A stretch of DNA of 64,000 nt from Methylobacterium terrae (GTDB taxonomy: Bacteria > Pseudomonadota > Alphaproteobacteria > Rhizobiales > Beijerinckiaceae). The notes beneath the pieces are model-generated. The model was not told the DNA's origin. It was given only the letters and a program-made list of their open reading frames with translations, and did no database searches. How positions within the stretch are numbered: the stretch's first letter is position 1; each line of letters begins with the position of its first letter. Shown here piece by piece: positions 34,519-42,483 of the stretch. Where the stretch lies: positions 2,988,501 to 3,052,500 of the forward strand of contig NZ_CP029553.1 in assembly GCF_003173755.1 (NCBI RefSeq), given 5' to 3'. The translations under genes and the position numbers were made by a program.

Positions 34519-35126
34519 CGGGCGGTGCCTCCGGTGCGGGTCTCGTTCGCCAGATCCCTGGCCAGGTCTTCGGCAGCGTGCGGGCTCTCGACCACGCCCT
34601 CGACGTGGCCCGGATCGTGGTGGGGCAGCTCCCCGGTGCGCCAGAAGCTCCAGGCGACCTGCAGGAAGCGGAAGCACATCAGGTAGGAGCCGAGCGGGAT
34701 CGCCAGGTAGACGATCCAGCTCGGGATCTCGAGGTCGGGGGTGGTCTGGTCGGTATCGACGAGGCCGTAGACGAAGCGCGCGCCCATCGTGCCGACGACG
34801 GCCGTGAACAGGGCGCCGCAGAAGAGGCCGAACAGGACGATCCGGTTGCGCCAGGCCGGCGGCAGCTGGTTCACCGCCACGTCGACGCCGACATGGATGC
34901 CGGTGCGCACGCCGTAGGCCGCGCCGAACTTCGCCATCCAGACGAACATGTAGATGCACAGCTCCTGGGCCCAGGAGAGGTGGATCGCGGCGGTGATGGG
35001 ATAGAGGGCGTCGATGCTCGACGCGTAGCGGTGCACGACGGCGACGAAGATCAGCAGCGTCGCGCCGGCCATCAGGCTCGCGATCAGGATCTCCTCGAGG
35101 CGGTCGAGGATGCGCAGGGGGTGCAT
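34515..35126 (-). CDS. dctQ: TRAP transporter small permease (DctQ)
   Basis: 203 residues, four transmembrane segments typical of DctQ (LIASLMAGATLLIFVAVVHR, LSWAQELCIYMFVWMAKFGA, then two more). The motif WAQELCIYMFVWMAKFGAAY is a family hallmark. The C-terminal extension of about 35 charged residues is longer than usual. GGGAG precedes ATG at 35126. The upstream neighbour is a GST gene, 46 bases away on the same strand, where a dctP would often be. Confidence 0.92.
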   Translation of the reverse strand: MHPLRILDRLEEILIASLMAGATLLIFVAVVHRYASSIDALYPITAAIHLSWAQELCIYMFVWMAKFGAAYGVRTGIHVGVDVAVNQLPPAWRNRIVLFGLFCGALFTAVVGTMGARFVYGLVDTDQTTPDLEIPSWIVYLAIPLGSYLMCFRFLQVAWSFWRTGELPHHDPGHVEGVVESPHAAEDLARDLANETRTGGTAR

Positions 35127-35172
35127 GGGGTCTCCCGGGAGCGGCGGGTGTCGGGATGTGGGGAAGAGCGCG

Positions 35173-35982
35173 TCAGGATGCGTCGGCGGCGGGCCGGGCG
35201 CTGCCCTCGGGCCAGGGGAAGCGGATGTTGAGGTCGCGCAGGCCCGCCAGCACCACCTCGACGCCGCCGGACTTCACCATCCATTCGAGGCGGTGGTCGC
35301 GGTACTCGCGCCGGCGCCCGCCGGTGGTGTAGAGGTCGGCGGCCTCGGCCATCCGGGCCGCCGCCGCGTCGAACTCCCGGAAGGTCCGCGCCACGGACGG
35401 GCGCTCGCGCACCCGGGCATGCCAGCGCGCGAGCCGGCTGCCCTCGCGGGGCCCGAGCCCGTAATGCACCGAGCGGTTGACCAACGGGGCCGCCGCCGCG
35501 TCGGCCCAGCCGAAGGACGCCCCCCCGAACCACTCCGCCTCGCCGAGGCGGCCGGCGAGCCAGTCCTGCAAGGTCTTCGTCTGCGCCGCGGCCTGCGCCC
35601 GCAGGTGGTCGGCGAGCGCTCCGTCGGCGCGGCGGAACCACAGGATCTCGCCGAAGCCCCAGTTCACCGCCTCGTACTGGGTGTCGCAGACCTCCTCGGT
35701 CATGCGGGCCTGGGCGCGGGCCGCGGGGTCGCGCGGCAGCAGCGGCGGCTCGGGCCAGCGCTCCTCGACGTATTCGAGGATCACGGTCGATTCGAAGATC
35801 CGGACCTCGCCGTCGACCAGCACCGGCACCTCGGCGCGGGGATTGGCCGCCGCGAAGGGACCGTCGGTCCGGCCGGTGCCGAAGGTCTCGGGCAGCTCGG
35901 CGGTGAAGGTCACGCCCTTCTCGCGCAGGGCGATCTTCACCTTCTGCGCATAGGACGAGAGCGGGTGCTCGTAGAGCAGCAT
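35173..35982 (-). CDS. Glutathione S-transferase family protein with extended C-terminus
   Basis: 269 residues. N-terminal thioredoxin-like domain (LLYEHPLSSYAQKVKIALRE, with AEVPVLVDGEVRIFESTVI carrying the glutathione-binding Glu-Ser). The helical C-terminal domain follows (ASFGWADAAAAPLVNRS). Residues ~220-269 form an extra tail beginning LYTTGGRRREYRDHRLEWM, longer than a typical 200-220 residue GST. Substrate unknown. ATG at 35982 aligns with the family N-terminus. Divergent from modA. Confidence 0.88.
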   Translation of the reverse strand: MLLYEHPLSSYAQKVKIALREKGVTFTAELPETFGTGRTDGPFAAANPRAEVPVLVDGEVRIFESTVILEYVEERWPEPPLLPRDPAARAQARMTEEVCDTQYEAVNWGFGEILWFRRADGALADHLRAQAAAQTKTLQDWLAGRLGEAEWFGGASFGWADAAAAPLVNRSVHYGLGPREGSRLARWHARVRERPSVARTFREFDAAAARMAEAADLYTTGGRRREYRDHRLEWMVKSGGVEVVLAGLRDLNIRFPWPEGSARPAADAS

Positions 35983-36113
35983 GGCGATGGTTCCCCCCGG
36001 ACGCCGTCTTGTTCGTTTGGGCCAGTGTCGCACGCGGCAGTACGGCGCGGGAACCCGACGATGGTTGGTGGCCGCGGGAAAAGCGGGCGCCCGGACGGAG
36101 CGGGACTGGTCGG

Positions 36114-36137
36114 CGCTATGTGCAGCTGCATATAACG
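36114..36137. promoter_or_regulatory. ModE-like operator upstream of modA
   Basis: CGCTATGT-GCAGCTGC-ATATAACG is a 24-base inverted repeat with two mismatches per arm. Outer arms match the ModE half-site (CGxTATAT / ATATAxCG) and spacing is the usual 8. It is 44 bases before the modA start. Repression by molybdate-bound ModE is the established logic for such sites; no modE gene is in the window. Confidence 0.7.
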
Positions 36138-36180
36138 CGACGATCGAACGTCCCGTCGCGACGAGCCGAGGACCCCTGCC

Positions 36181-36960
36181 ATGCGCCGCACCCGCGCCCT
36201 CTGGGCCGCCTGCCTGATGCTGCTCGCGGCCCCAGCCGCCGCGGCGGAGCCGACGACGGTGTTCGCGGCCGCGAGCCTGAAGAACGCCCTCGACGAGGCC
36301 GGCAAAGCCTTCACGGCCGAGAGCGGGGTTCCGGTGCGGGCGAGCTACGCCGCCTCCTCGGCGCTCGCCCGCCAGATCGAGCAGGGGGCGCCCGCCGACC
36401 TGTTCGCCTCGGCCGACCTCGAATGGATGGACTACCTCGCCGCCCGCAAGCTGATCCGGCCCGGGACCCGGGTGAACCTGCTCGGCAACCGCCTCGTCGT
36501 GGTGGCGCCGAAGGACGCGACGGTCGCCGAGGCGGCGTTCACGCCGGAGTGGTTCGCCCGGGCGCTCGGCCCCGACGGCCGGCTCGCCACCGGCGAGGTG
36601 AATTCGGTGCCGATCGGCAAGTACGCCAAGGCGGCGTTCGAGACGCTGGGTCTGTGGGCGCAGGTGCAGCCGCGGCTCGCACAGGCCGACAACGTGCGGG
36701 CGGCGCTGGCCCTCGTGTCACGCGGCGAGGCGCCGCTCGGCGTCGTCTACGAGAGCGACGCGAAGTCGGATCCGGGCGTCAGGGTGGTGGGGGTCTTTCC
36801 CGCCGACAGCCACCCGCCGGTGATCTATCCGTTCGCGGTCACCGCGGAGGCCAAGGGCGAGGGCGGTCAGCGCTTCCTCGCCTACCTGCGGAGCAAGGCC
36901 GCCCGGCGCTTCTTCGAGGCGCAAGGCTTCACGGTGATCGGGGAGGGGGCGTCGCAATAG
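36181..36960 (+). CDS. modA: Molybdate-binding periplasmic protein ModA
   Basis: 259 residues with signal peptide (RRTRALWAACLMLLAAPAAAA). Binds molybdate or tungstate for an ABC importer. Motifs: TVFAAASLKNALDEAGKAF at the mature N-terminus, ADLFASADLEWMDYL, LLGNRLVVVAP, VPIGKYAKAAFETLG and the C-terminal VIYPFAVTAEAKGEGGQRFL. Unusually no modB or modC follows; the next gene is convergent. Either the permease and ATPase are elsewhere or this is an extra ModA. A ModE-like box precedes it. Confidence 0.93.
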   Translation: MRRTRALWAACLMLLAAPAAAAEPTTVFAAASLKNALDEAGKAFTAESGVPVRASYAASSALARQIEQGAPADLFASADLEWMDYLAARKLIRPGTRVNLLGNRLVVVAPKDATVAEAAFTPEWFARALGPDGRLATGEVNSVPIGKYAKAAFETLGLWAQVQPRLAQADNVRAALALVSRGEAPLGVVYESDAKSDPGVRVVGVFPADSHPPVIYPFAVTAEAKGEGGQRFLAYLRSKAARRFFEAQGFTVIGEGASQ

Positions 36961-36977
36961 GCACGCCCCGCTCCGAT

Positions 36978-37979
36978 TCACGCGATCTGGAAGCCGAAGG
37001 CGAGGGGGTCGCGCTCGTCGACGAGGATCGTGTTGTGCCCGATCACCCGGGCCCATCCGCCGATGCTCGGGCGGATGGCGGCCCGCCCGCCCACCTCGGC
37101 GGCGCTCTCGACCCGGCCGTGGAACAGCGTGCCGATGATGCTCTCGTGCACGAAGTCGTCGCCGACCTTGAGCAGGCCCTTCGCGACCCGCTGTGCCATC
37201 CGGGCCGAGGTGCCGGTGCCGCAGGGCGAGCGGTCAATGCCCTTGTCGCCGTAGAACACCGCGTTGCGGGCATGGGCCTCGGGATGCTTCGGCCGGTCGG
37301 CCCATAGCACGTGGCTCAAGCCGTGGATCCGCGGATCCTCCGGGTGGACCGGAGCCACCGCCCGCTGCACCGCCTCGCGCACCCGGGGGGAGAGGGTCAG
37401 GATGTCGGCCGACGTCATGGCGTCGAGGCCGGCCCAGCCGGGTTGCGGCTCGACGATGGCGTAGAAGTTGCCCCCGTAGGCGACGTCGACGGTGAGCTCC
37501 CCGAGGCCCGGCACCTCGACCCGGACGTCGGCCGCGTGCAGGTAGCTCGGGATGTTGTAGAGCCGGACCTCCTCGATGAAGCGGCCGTCGCGGCGGTACT
37601 CGACCTCGACCTTGCCGGCCGGGACCTCGAGGGCGAGGCGGCCCTCGACGCGGGGCACCACGAAGCCCTGCTCCAGGGCCACCGTGACGGTGCCGATCGT
37701 GCCGTGGCCGCACATCGGCAGGCAGCCCGAGACCTCGATGAACAGGATGCCGAGCTCGCAATCCTCCCGCGACGGCGGGTAGAGGATCGAGCCCGACATC
37801 GCGTCGTGGCCGCGCGGCTCGAACATCAGGGCGCGGCGCACCCAGTCGTGCCGGCTGAGGAAGATCTGCCGCTTCTCGCCCATGGACACGTCGGGCAGGA
37901 CCGGCCCCCCGCCGGCGACCACCCGCACCGGGTTGCCGCAGGTATGGGCATCGACGCAGAGGAAGGTGTGCGGGTGCAT
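36978..37979 (-). CDS. 4-hydroxyproline 2-epimerase (proline racemase family)
   Basis: 333 residues. Converts trans-4-hydroxy-L-proline to cis-4-hydroxy-D-proline through two cysteine acid/base residues: Cys90 in GCLPMCGHGTIG and a second in IDRSPCGTGTSARMA near residue 253. The pair of Cys with HGT rather than Thr separates epimerases and racemases from dehydratases. The N-terminus VDAHTCGNPVRVVAGG is typical. The rest of hydroxyproline catabolism is not nearby. It converges with modA. Confidence 0.9.
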   Translation of the reverse strand: MHPHTFLCVDAHTCGNPVRVVAGGGPVLPDVSMGEKRQIFLSRHDWVRRALMFEPRGHDAMSGSILYPPSREDCELGILFIEVSGCLPMCGHGTIGTVTVALEQGFVVPRVEGRLALEVPAGKVEVEYRRDGRFIEEVRLYNIPSYLHAADVRVEVPGLGELTVDVAYGGNFYAIVEPQPGWAGLDAMTSADILTLSPRVREAVQRAVAPVHPEDPRIHGLSHVLWADRPKHPEAHARNAVFYGDKGIDRSPCGTGTSARMAQRVAKGLLKVGDDFVHESIIGTLFHGRVESAAEVGGRAAIRPSIGGWARVIGHNTILVDERDPLAFGFQIA

Positions 37980-38241
37980 GGCGGGGCTCCGAACAGGGGA
38001 GGCGGCTTCTCGGGCGGGACCTTCGTCGCAGAAATCGCCGCGCCGTCATAGCGCGTCGCACCTCCGCATCGTCCGGCCACGGTCGCGGCCGGCTTCTCAT
38101 CCCGCCCCGGTGCCGGGCCAGATGACGCACAGGCAGAGGCACGACGCAGGGCAACCCGGGCGCGCCTGCCACGTTCTCCGGATCATGGCGCGGCTCCCCC
38201 GGGGCCCGCACGGTCGCGGCCGGCGAGAGGAGGTCTTTCCG

Positions 38242-38955
38242 ATGATGGACAATATCGTTCAGGGGTTCACCCAGTTCCGCGAGCAGGTCTTCCCGAGCCA
38301 GCGCTCGGTCTATCAGCGCCTCGTCCATGACGGCCAGAAGCCGAAGGCGCTGGTGATCTCCTGCGCCGATTCCCGGGTCGTGCCCGAGCTGATCACCCAG
38401 GCCGGTCCGGGCGAATTGTTCGTCACCCGCAACGTCGGCAACATCGTTCCGCCCTTCGCCACCATGATGGGCGGCGTGACCGCGGCGGTCGAGTACGCCG
38501 TGATGGCGCTCAACGTGCGCGACATCGTCGTCTGCGGCCACTCGGATTGCGGCGCGATGAAGGGCCTGCTGACCCCGGGGCTGGCCGAGAAGATGCCGAG
38601 CGTCGCCGCCTGGCTGCGCCACGGCGAGGCCGCCCGCAAGATCGTCTGCGACGCCTATCCGGACGACATCGACGACAAGCGCCGCCTGCACGCCCTGGCG
38701 ATGGAGAACGTGCTGGCGCAGCTCAACCACCTGCGCACCCATCCGGCGGTGGCGAGCGCGCTCGCCTCGGGCCAGCTCACCCTGCACGGCTGGCTGTTCG
38801 AGATCGAGACCGGCCACCTCCTGGTCTATGACGGCGAGGCCGGCCGCTTCGTGGTCCTGGCCGAGGAGGACGAGCTGCCGGTCGCCGAGGCCTCGGCGGC
38901 GCCGCGCCTCGCCGCCGCCGGCGTGGGGACGCCCGCGGCCCGGGCGGCCGAGTAG
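38242..38955 (+). CDS. Beta-class carbonic anhydrase
   Basis: 237 residues, cytoplasmic. Hydrates CO2 reversibly; zinc ligands Cys41 and Asp43 (ISCADSRVVPEL), His100 and Cys103 (VVCGHSDCGAMKG). GELFVTRNVGNIVPPF and WLFEIETGHLLVYD are also family hallmarks. The last ~30 residues are an Ala-rich tail outside the fold. GAGAGGAGG lies 8 bases before ATG 38242. A 16-base direct repeat (CACGGTCGCGGCCGGC at 38078 and 38209) lies in the leader. CO2/bicarbonate interconversion would suit an organism using formate oxidation. Confidence 0.94.
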   Translation: MMDNIVQGFTQFREQVFPSQRSVYQRLVHDGQKPKALVISCADSRVVPELITQAGPGELFVTRNVGNIVPPFATMMGGVTAAVEYAVMALNVRDIVVCGHSDCGAMKGLLTPGLAEKMPSVAAWLRHGEAARKIVCDAYPDDIDDKRRLHALAMENVLAQLNHLRTHPAVASALASGQLTLHGWLFEIETGHLLVYDGEAGRFVVLAEEDELPVAEASAAPRLAAAGVGTPAARAAE

Positions 38956-38981
38956 GCGGATTGACAGGCGAGGAGCGGCGG

Positions 38982-39275
38982 GTGAGGACCCTCGGCATGG
39001 CCGAGACCCGACCCGACCGCTCCCGCGACGCCGCCTTCGCCTGGATCGCCGCCGGCGCCACCCTGGCGACGATCCTCGTCGCCAACTTCGCACCGGCCGG
39101 CGGGCCGGTGCCCCATGCCGCCCCTCACACGGCGATCGTATCGCCCGCCGACGATCCGGGCTGCCGCGAATGGACCGATTCCTGCCGCGTCTGCACCCGC
39201 GGCACCGACGGGGTCCATTGCTCGACCCCGGGCTTCGCCTGCCAGCGCGAGGCCCTGCGCTGCACCGGCCGCTGA
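38982..39275 (+). CDS. Small Cys-rich membrane-anchored or exported protein
   Basis: 97 residues. One hydrophobic segment near the N-terminus (FAWIAAGATLATILVANFAP), then a cysteine-rich end: GCREWTDSC, CRVCTRGTDGVHCST, FACQREALRCTGR (seven Cys in ~40 residues), suggesting disulfides outside the cytoplasm or metal binding. No known family. It starts 26 bases after the carbonic anhydrase stop and may be co-transcribed. GTG at 38982 has GAGGAG 6 bases upstream; ATG 38997 is the alternative. Confidence 0.65.
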   Translation: MRTLGMAETRPDRSRDAAFAWIAAGATLATILVANFAPAGGPVPHAAPHTAIVSPADDPGCREWTDSCRVCTRGTDGVHCSTPGFACQREALRCTGR

Positions 39276-39375
39276 CCGGACGTCCCGCGCTCCCCGCGGC
39301 ACGGCCGCCTCGTCACCCCTCGCCGTCGGCGGCAGGCCCGGGCGACGCGGGAGGGGTCCGGCGCCGCCGATCGGA

Positions 39376-40611
39376 TCAGGCGGATCGCGCGATCCCGCCC
39401 ATCGACGGGATCGCCGCGATGGCCCCGTCGCCCTCCGCCCGGGCGTGTCCGTTCCGCCCCCTGCGCTTGGCCCGGTAGAGCGCCTGGTCGGCCTCGGCGA
39501 ACAGCGCGTCCCGGTCACGGGCGGCGCCCGCCGTCTTGAGCGCGATGCCGACGCTGACCGTGACCACGCCGAGGCCGTCCGGACGCCCGGGATGCGCGAT
39601 CCCGAGCGCCGCCACGGCGCGCACCAGGCCGGCGGCGAACCGGACCGCCTCCGGCGCACCGGCATCGCGCACGACGACCGTGAATTCCTCCCCGCCGAAG
39701 CGGGCGGCCAGGATGTCGGGACCGGTCGCGACGCCCGAGAACACGGCGGCCACCCGGCGCAGGCAGGCATCGCCCTCCGGGTGGCCGAGGGTGTCGTTGA
39801 ACGGCTTGAAGTGGTCGACGTCGATCATCATCAGGGCGAGGGCGCGGTCCGCCGAGACCCAGTCCTCGACCCGCTCGTCGAGGAGGCGGCGGTTGGGCAG
39901 GCCGGTGAGGGGATCGGTGCCCGACAGGTCCTGGTAGCGCCGGCGCGCCGCCTCGGCCGCCTCGGAGGCGGATTGCGCGGCCTGCACCCGGAGGTACTCG
40001 CGGCAGCGCTGCCGCTCCATCCGGTAGTTGGCGTAGAGGCTGAAGGTGCAGCCGGTGCCGTACTGCACGAGCAGGGCGGAGCGCAGTTCCGGGTCGAGGC
40101 CGGCTTTGGTGGCGGCGGCCAGGACGGCGAGCAGGAAGACCACGCCCGTGAAGACGAGGGCGTGCCGGAAGCGCAGCGCCAGAAGCAGGTTGCCGTAGAC
40201 GATCGCCAGGACCGACTCGTGGAACGTGTAGGCGCCGAGCGGGGCAGCCGTCAGCCAGAACAGGAATAGCGGCGCCGCGACGACGGCGATCATCGCGGAC
40301 AGGATCAGCATCTCGCGAAGGTTCGACCCGAGATGCACGACCAGCCAGGCCAGCAGCGCGGAGGCCGGCGTGACGACCAGGAGGTGCGCGACGACGCTCA
40401 GTTCGGCGATGTCCGGCATCAGCATCATGCCGGTGAAGTTGTAGGCGTTGTAGAAGATCAGGCCGATCAGGATGATCTGGCGCAACGCGGCGCCGCGCTC
40501 CCGGCCATGCTCCGCCTCGTACTCCGCCTCGGTGCGGGAATCGAAGCGCAGCAGCCAATCCAGGCGTCCGGTCCGGTCGGGCTCTGCGGGAAGGCCGGCA
40601 GGCAAGATCAC
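39376..40611 (-). CDS. Membrane diguanylate cyclase (first of tandem pair)
   Basis: 411 residues. About five to six transmembrane helices (residues ~45-215), then a GGDEF domain with active site RFGGEEFTVVVRD and MMIDVDHFKPFNDTLGHPEG. It makes c-di-GMP from two GTP. The product-inhibition I-site (RxxD ahead of GGEEF) is absent; the segment reads TGPDILAARFGGEEF. The input domain has no named family I recognise. It shares very high DNA identity in its central part with the downstream paralogue (see repeat entries). Both genes are on the minus strand, 365 bases apart. Confidence 0.92.
   Translation of the reverse strand: MILPAGLPAEPDRTGRLDWLLRFDSRTEAEYEAEHGRERGAALRQIILIGLIFYNAYNFTGMMLMPDIAELSVVAHLLVVTPASALLAWLVVHLGSNLREMLILSAMIAVVAAPLFLFWLTAAPLGAYTFHESVLAIVYGNLLLALRFRHALVFTGVVFLLAVLAAATKAGLDPELRSALLVQYGTGCTFSLYANYRMERQRCREYLRVQAAQSASEAAEAARRRYQDLSGTDPLTGLPNRRLLDERVEDWVSADRALALMMIDVDHFKPFNDTLGHPEGDACLRRVAAVFSGVATGPDILAARFGGEEFTVVVRDAGAPEAVRFAAGLVRAVAALGIAHPGRPDGLGVVTVSVGIALKTAGAARDRDALFAEADQALYRAKRRGRNGHARAEGDGAIAAIPSMGGIARSA
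39663..40044. repeat. Near-identical segment shared with second diguanylate cyclase (copy 1)
   Basis: Offset 1574 bases from copy 2 at 41237-41618. The first ~192 bases are identical and I count about 7 mismatches over 382 bases, while flanking parts of the same genes differ far more. A further near-identical patch is at 40108-40183. The pattern is that expected of gene conversion or a recent partial duplication. Confidence 0.85.
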
Positions 40612-40976
40612 GCCCCTTTTTGTGCCGCCAACGTGACGAGTTCGATCTTCCTTACGTCATAAGGCCTACCCTCTTCTTAAGAGCCGAGCGGGTTACGACG
40701 GACCATCTTCCTATCCTGCTTGACTTGCACCCTGTTCTGCAAGGGCAGGCGGGACGTCGGAGGATATGCGCGGCCCGGCGCCGCCTTCCTGCCGGGGCGC
40801 CGGCCGGACGACGCTCCGCACCTCCGCGGCCTCGGCCATCCGCGACCTGGATGACGGCGTCCTCGCCGCCTCGGCCGCCGCGCAGGATCCGGGACCGGGC
40901 CGGCTGCACCACCCGGGAGCGACGCCGAGGCATGAACCCGTCGCGCGAGCGGGCAATCTCCCGCGGGACCGTCGGA
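40612..40976. other. 365-base gap between tandem diguanylate cyclase genes
   Basis: The 40612-40740 part is AT-richer (TCTTCCTTACGTCATAAGG, CTCTTCTTAAGAGC palindrome) and likely carries the promoter of the first cyclase gene. The remainder is G+C-rich with no convincing gene in any frame. Confidence 0.55.
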
Positions 40977-42179
40977 CTACCCGGCCGCCGCCACGGGGAC
41001 GACGCCGTCCGCGAGGGCGTAGCGGTTCCGCCCCCGGCGCTTGGCCTGGTAGAGCGCCTGGTCGGCCTGCTCGACCAGGGCGTTGCGGGTGCGGATCACG
41101 TCGGCGGCTTTGTGCGCGACGCCCACGCTGACGGTGACCACGCCGATGCCGTCCCGACGGCCCGGATGGGGGATGCCGAGGTTCTCGACGGCGCGCACCA
41201 GGGCGGCGGCGAGCCGGGCCGCCTCCAGGGCCCCGACATCGCGCACGACGACCGTGAATTCCTCCCCGCCGAAGCGGGCGGCCAGGATGTCGGGACCGGT
41301 CGCGACGCCCGAGAACACGGCGGCCACCCGGCGCAGGCAGGCATCGCCCTCCGGGTGGCCGAGGGTGTCGTTGAACGGCTTGAAGTGGTCGACGTCGATC
41401 ATCATCAGGGCGAGGGCGCGGTCCTCCGACAGCCAGTCCTCGACCCGCTCGTCGAGGAGGCGGCGGTTGGGCAGGCCGGTGAGGGCGTCGGTGCCCGAGA
41501 GGTCCTGGTAGCGCCGGCGCGCCGCCTCGGCCGCCTCGGAGGCGGATTGCGCGGCCCGCACCCGGAGGTACTCGCGGCAGCGCTGCCGCTCCATCCGGTA
41601 GTTGGCGTAGAGGCTGAACGTACTGCCCGTGGCGAACTGCACCGGCAGGGCGAAGCGCAGGCCCGGGTCGAGGCCGGCCTTGGTGGCGGCGGCCAGGACG
41701 GCGAACAGGAAGACCACGCCCGTGAAGACGAGGGCGTACCGGAAGCGCAGCGCCAGCAGCATGTTGCCGTAGACGATCGTCAGGATCGCCCCGTGGAACA
41801 TGTAGGCTCCGCGCGGCGACGTCGTCAGCCAGAACAGCAGGACGGGAATGGCGGCGGCCCCGATCATCCCCAGGAGGGCGAGCACCTCGCGGCAGGTCGG
41901 CCCGACACGCGTGATCAGCCAGACCAGCACCAGGGAGACCGGCGTGACGATCAGCAGGTGGCAGACGATGCTCGGCGCGACGATGTCCGGCGTCAGCCAC
42001 AGGCTGGTGACGATGTCGACGTTGTAGATGGGCAAGCCGAACAGAACGATGTGGCGCAACGCGGCGACGCGCTCCCGGCCGTGCTCCGCCTCGTAGCGCA
42101 GGTCGGTGCGGGAATCGAAGCGCAGCAGCCAATCCAGGCGGAATGTCTCGTCTTGCTGCGGGGAAGGGCCGGCACTCAC
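40977..42179 (-). CDS. Membrane diguanylate cyclase (second of tandem pair)
   Basis: 400 residues, same layout as its neighbour: N-terminal membrane helices (residues ~40-205), GGDEF domain with RFGGEEFTVVVRDVG and MMIDVDHFKPFNDTLGHPEG, and no I-site. N-terminal segments are homologous but clearly diverged (for example HIVLFGLPIYNVDIVTSLW here against QIILIGLIFYNAYNFTGMM), as are the C-terminal ~70 residues, so the two proteins may sense different inputs while sharing the catalytic core. It is divergent from an MFS pump gene. Confidence 0.92.
   Translation of the reverse strand: MSAGPSPQQDETFRLDWLLRFDSRTDLRYEAEHGRERVAALRHIVLFGLPIYNVDIVTSLWLTPDIVAPSIVCHLLIVTPVSLVLVWLITRVGPTCREVLALLGMIGAAAIPVLLFWLTTSPRGAYMFHGAILTIVYGNMLLALRFRYALVFTGVVFLFAVLAAATKAGLDPGLRFALPVQFATGSTFSLYANYRMERQRCREYLRVRAAQSASEAAEAARRRYQDLSGTDALTGLPNRRLLDERVEDWLSEDRALALMMIDVDHFKPFNDTLGHPEGDACLRRVAAVFSGVATGPDILAARFGGEEFTVVVRDVGALEAARLAAALVRAVENLGIPHPGRRDGIGVVTVSVGVAHKAADVIRTRNALVEQADQALYQAKRRGRNRYALADGVVPVAAAG
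41237..41618. repeat. Near-identical segment shared with first diguanylate cyclase (copy 2)
   Basis: Partner of 39663-40044; encodes the N-terminal part of the GGDEF domain and the linker. A second conserved patch is at 41682-41757. Identity drops sharply outside these patches. Confidence 0.85.
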
Positions 42180-42483
42180 GGTCGCCCTCCTTCGAGGCCT
42201 CGGACCGGAATTTCTTAGGTCGCAACACCTACTCGTCTCTTAATCGACGAAACGTCGTCTTCTTGAATGTTTTCCCAGATCGGACGGCTCTTGATCTTAC
42301 AGCCGTGTTCCGGCGTTCCGGCGGCGTGCGTACCCGCCGCGCGGCGGAGCCGCGAGCGGGCGGCGACGGCGGGCGGGACCGCCGCATCGCTGCCATGCCC
42401 CTGCACGCCTTGCGGGCGTCGCCGCGCTCCGGCACTGCTCGGGCCGCGCCGGCATCCCGACAGGCCGGCCGCCCGGGAGCACC
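42180..42483. other. 304-base divergent promoter region
   Basis: Between the second cyclase and the MFS pump. The 42210-42300 part is markedly AT-richer than average and includes the small dyad CGACGAAACGTCG (42245-42257). The rest is G+C-rich. No gene is supported. Confidence 0.5.

Noticed and set aside
40652..40933. Small minus-strand frame between the two diguanylate cyclase genes
   Set aside because: Arg-rich, no ribosome site, no family resemblance; overlaps the likely promoter.
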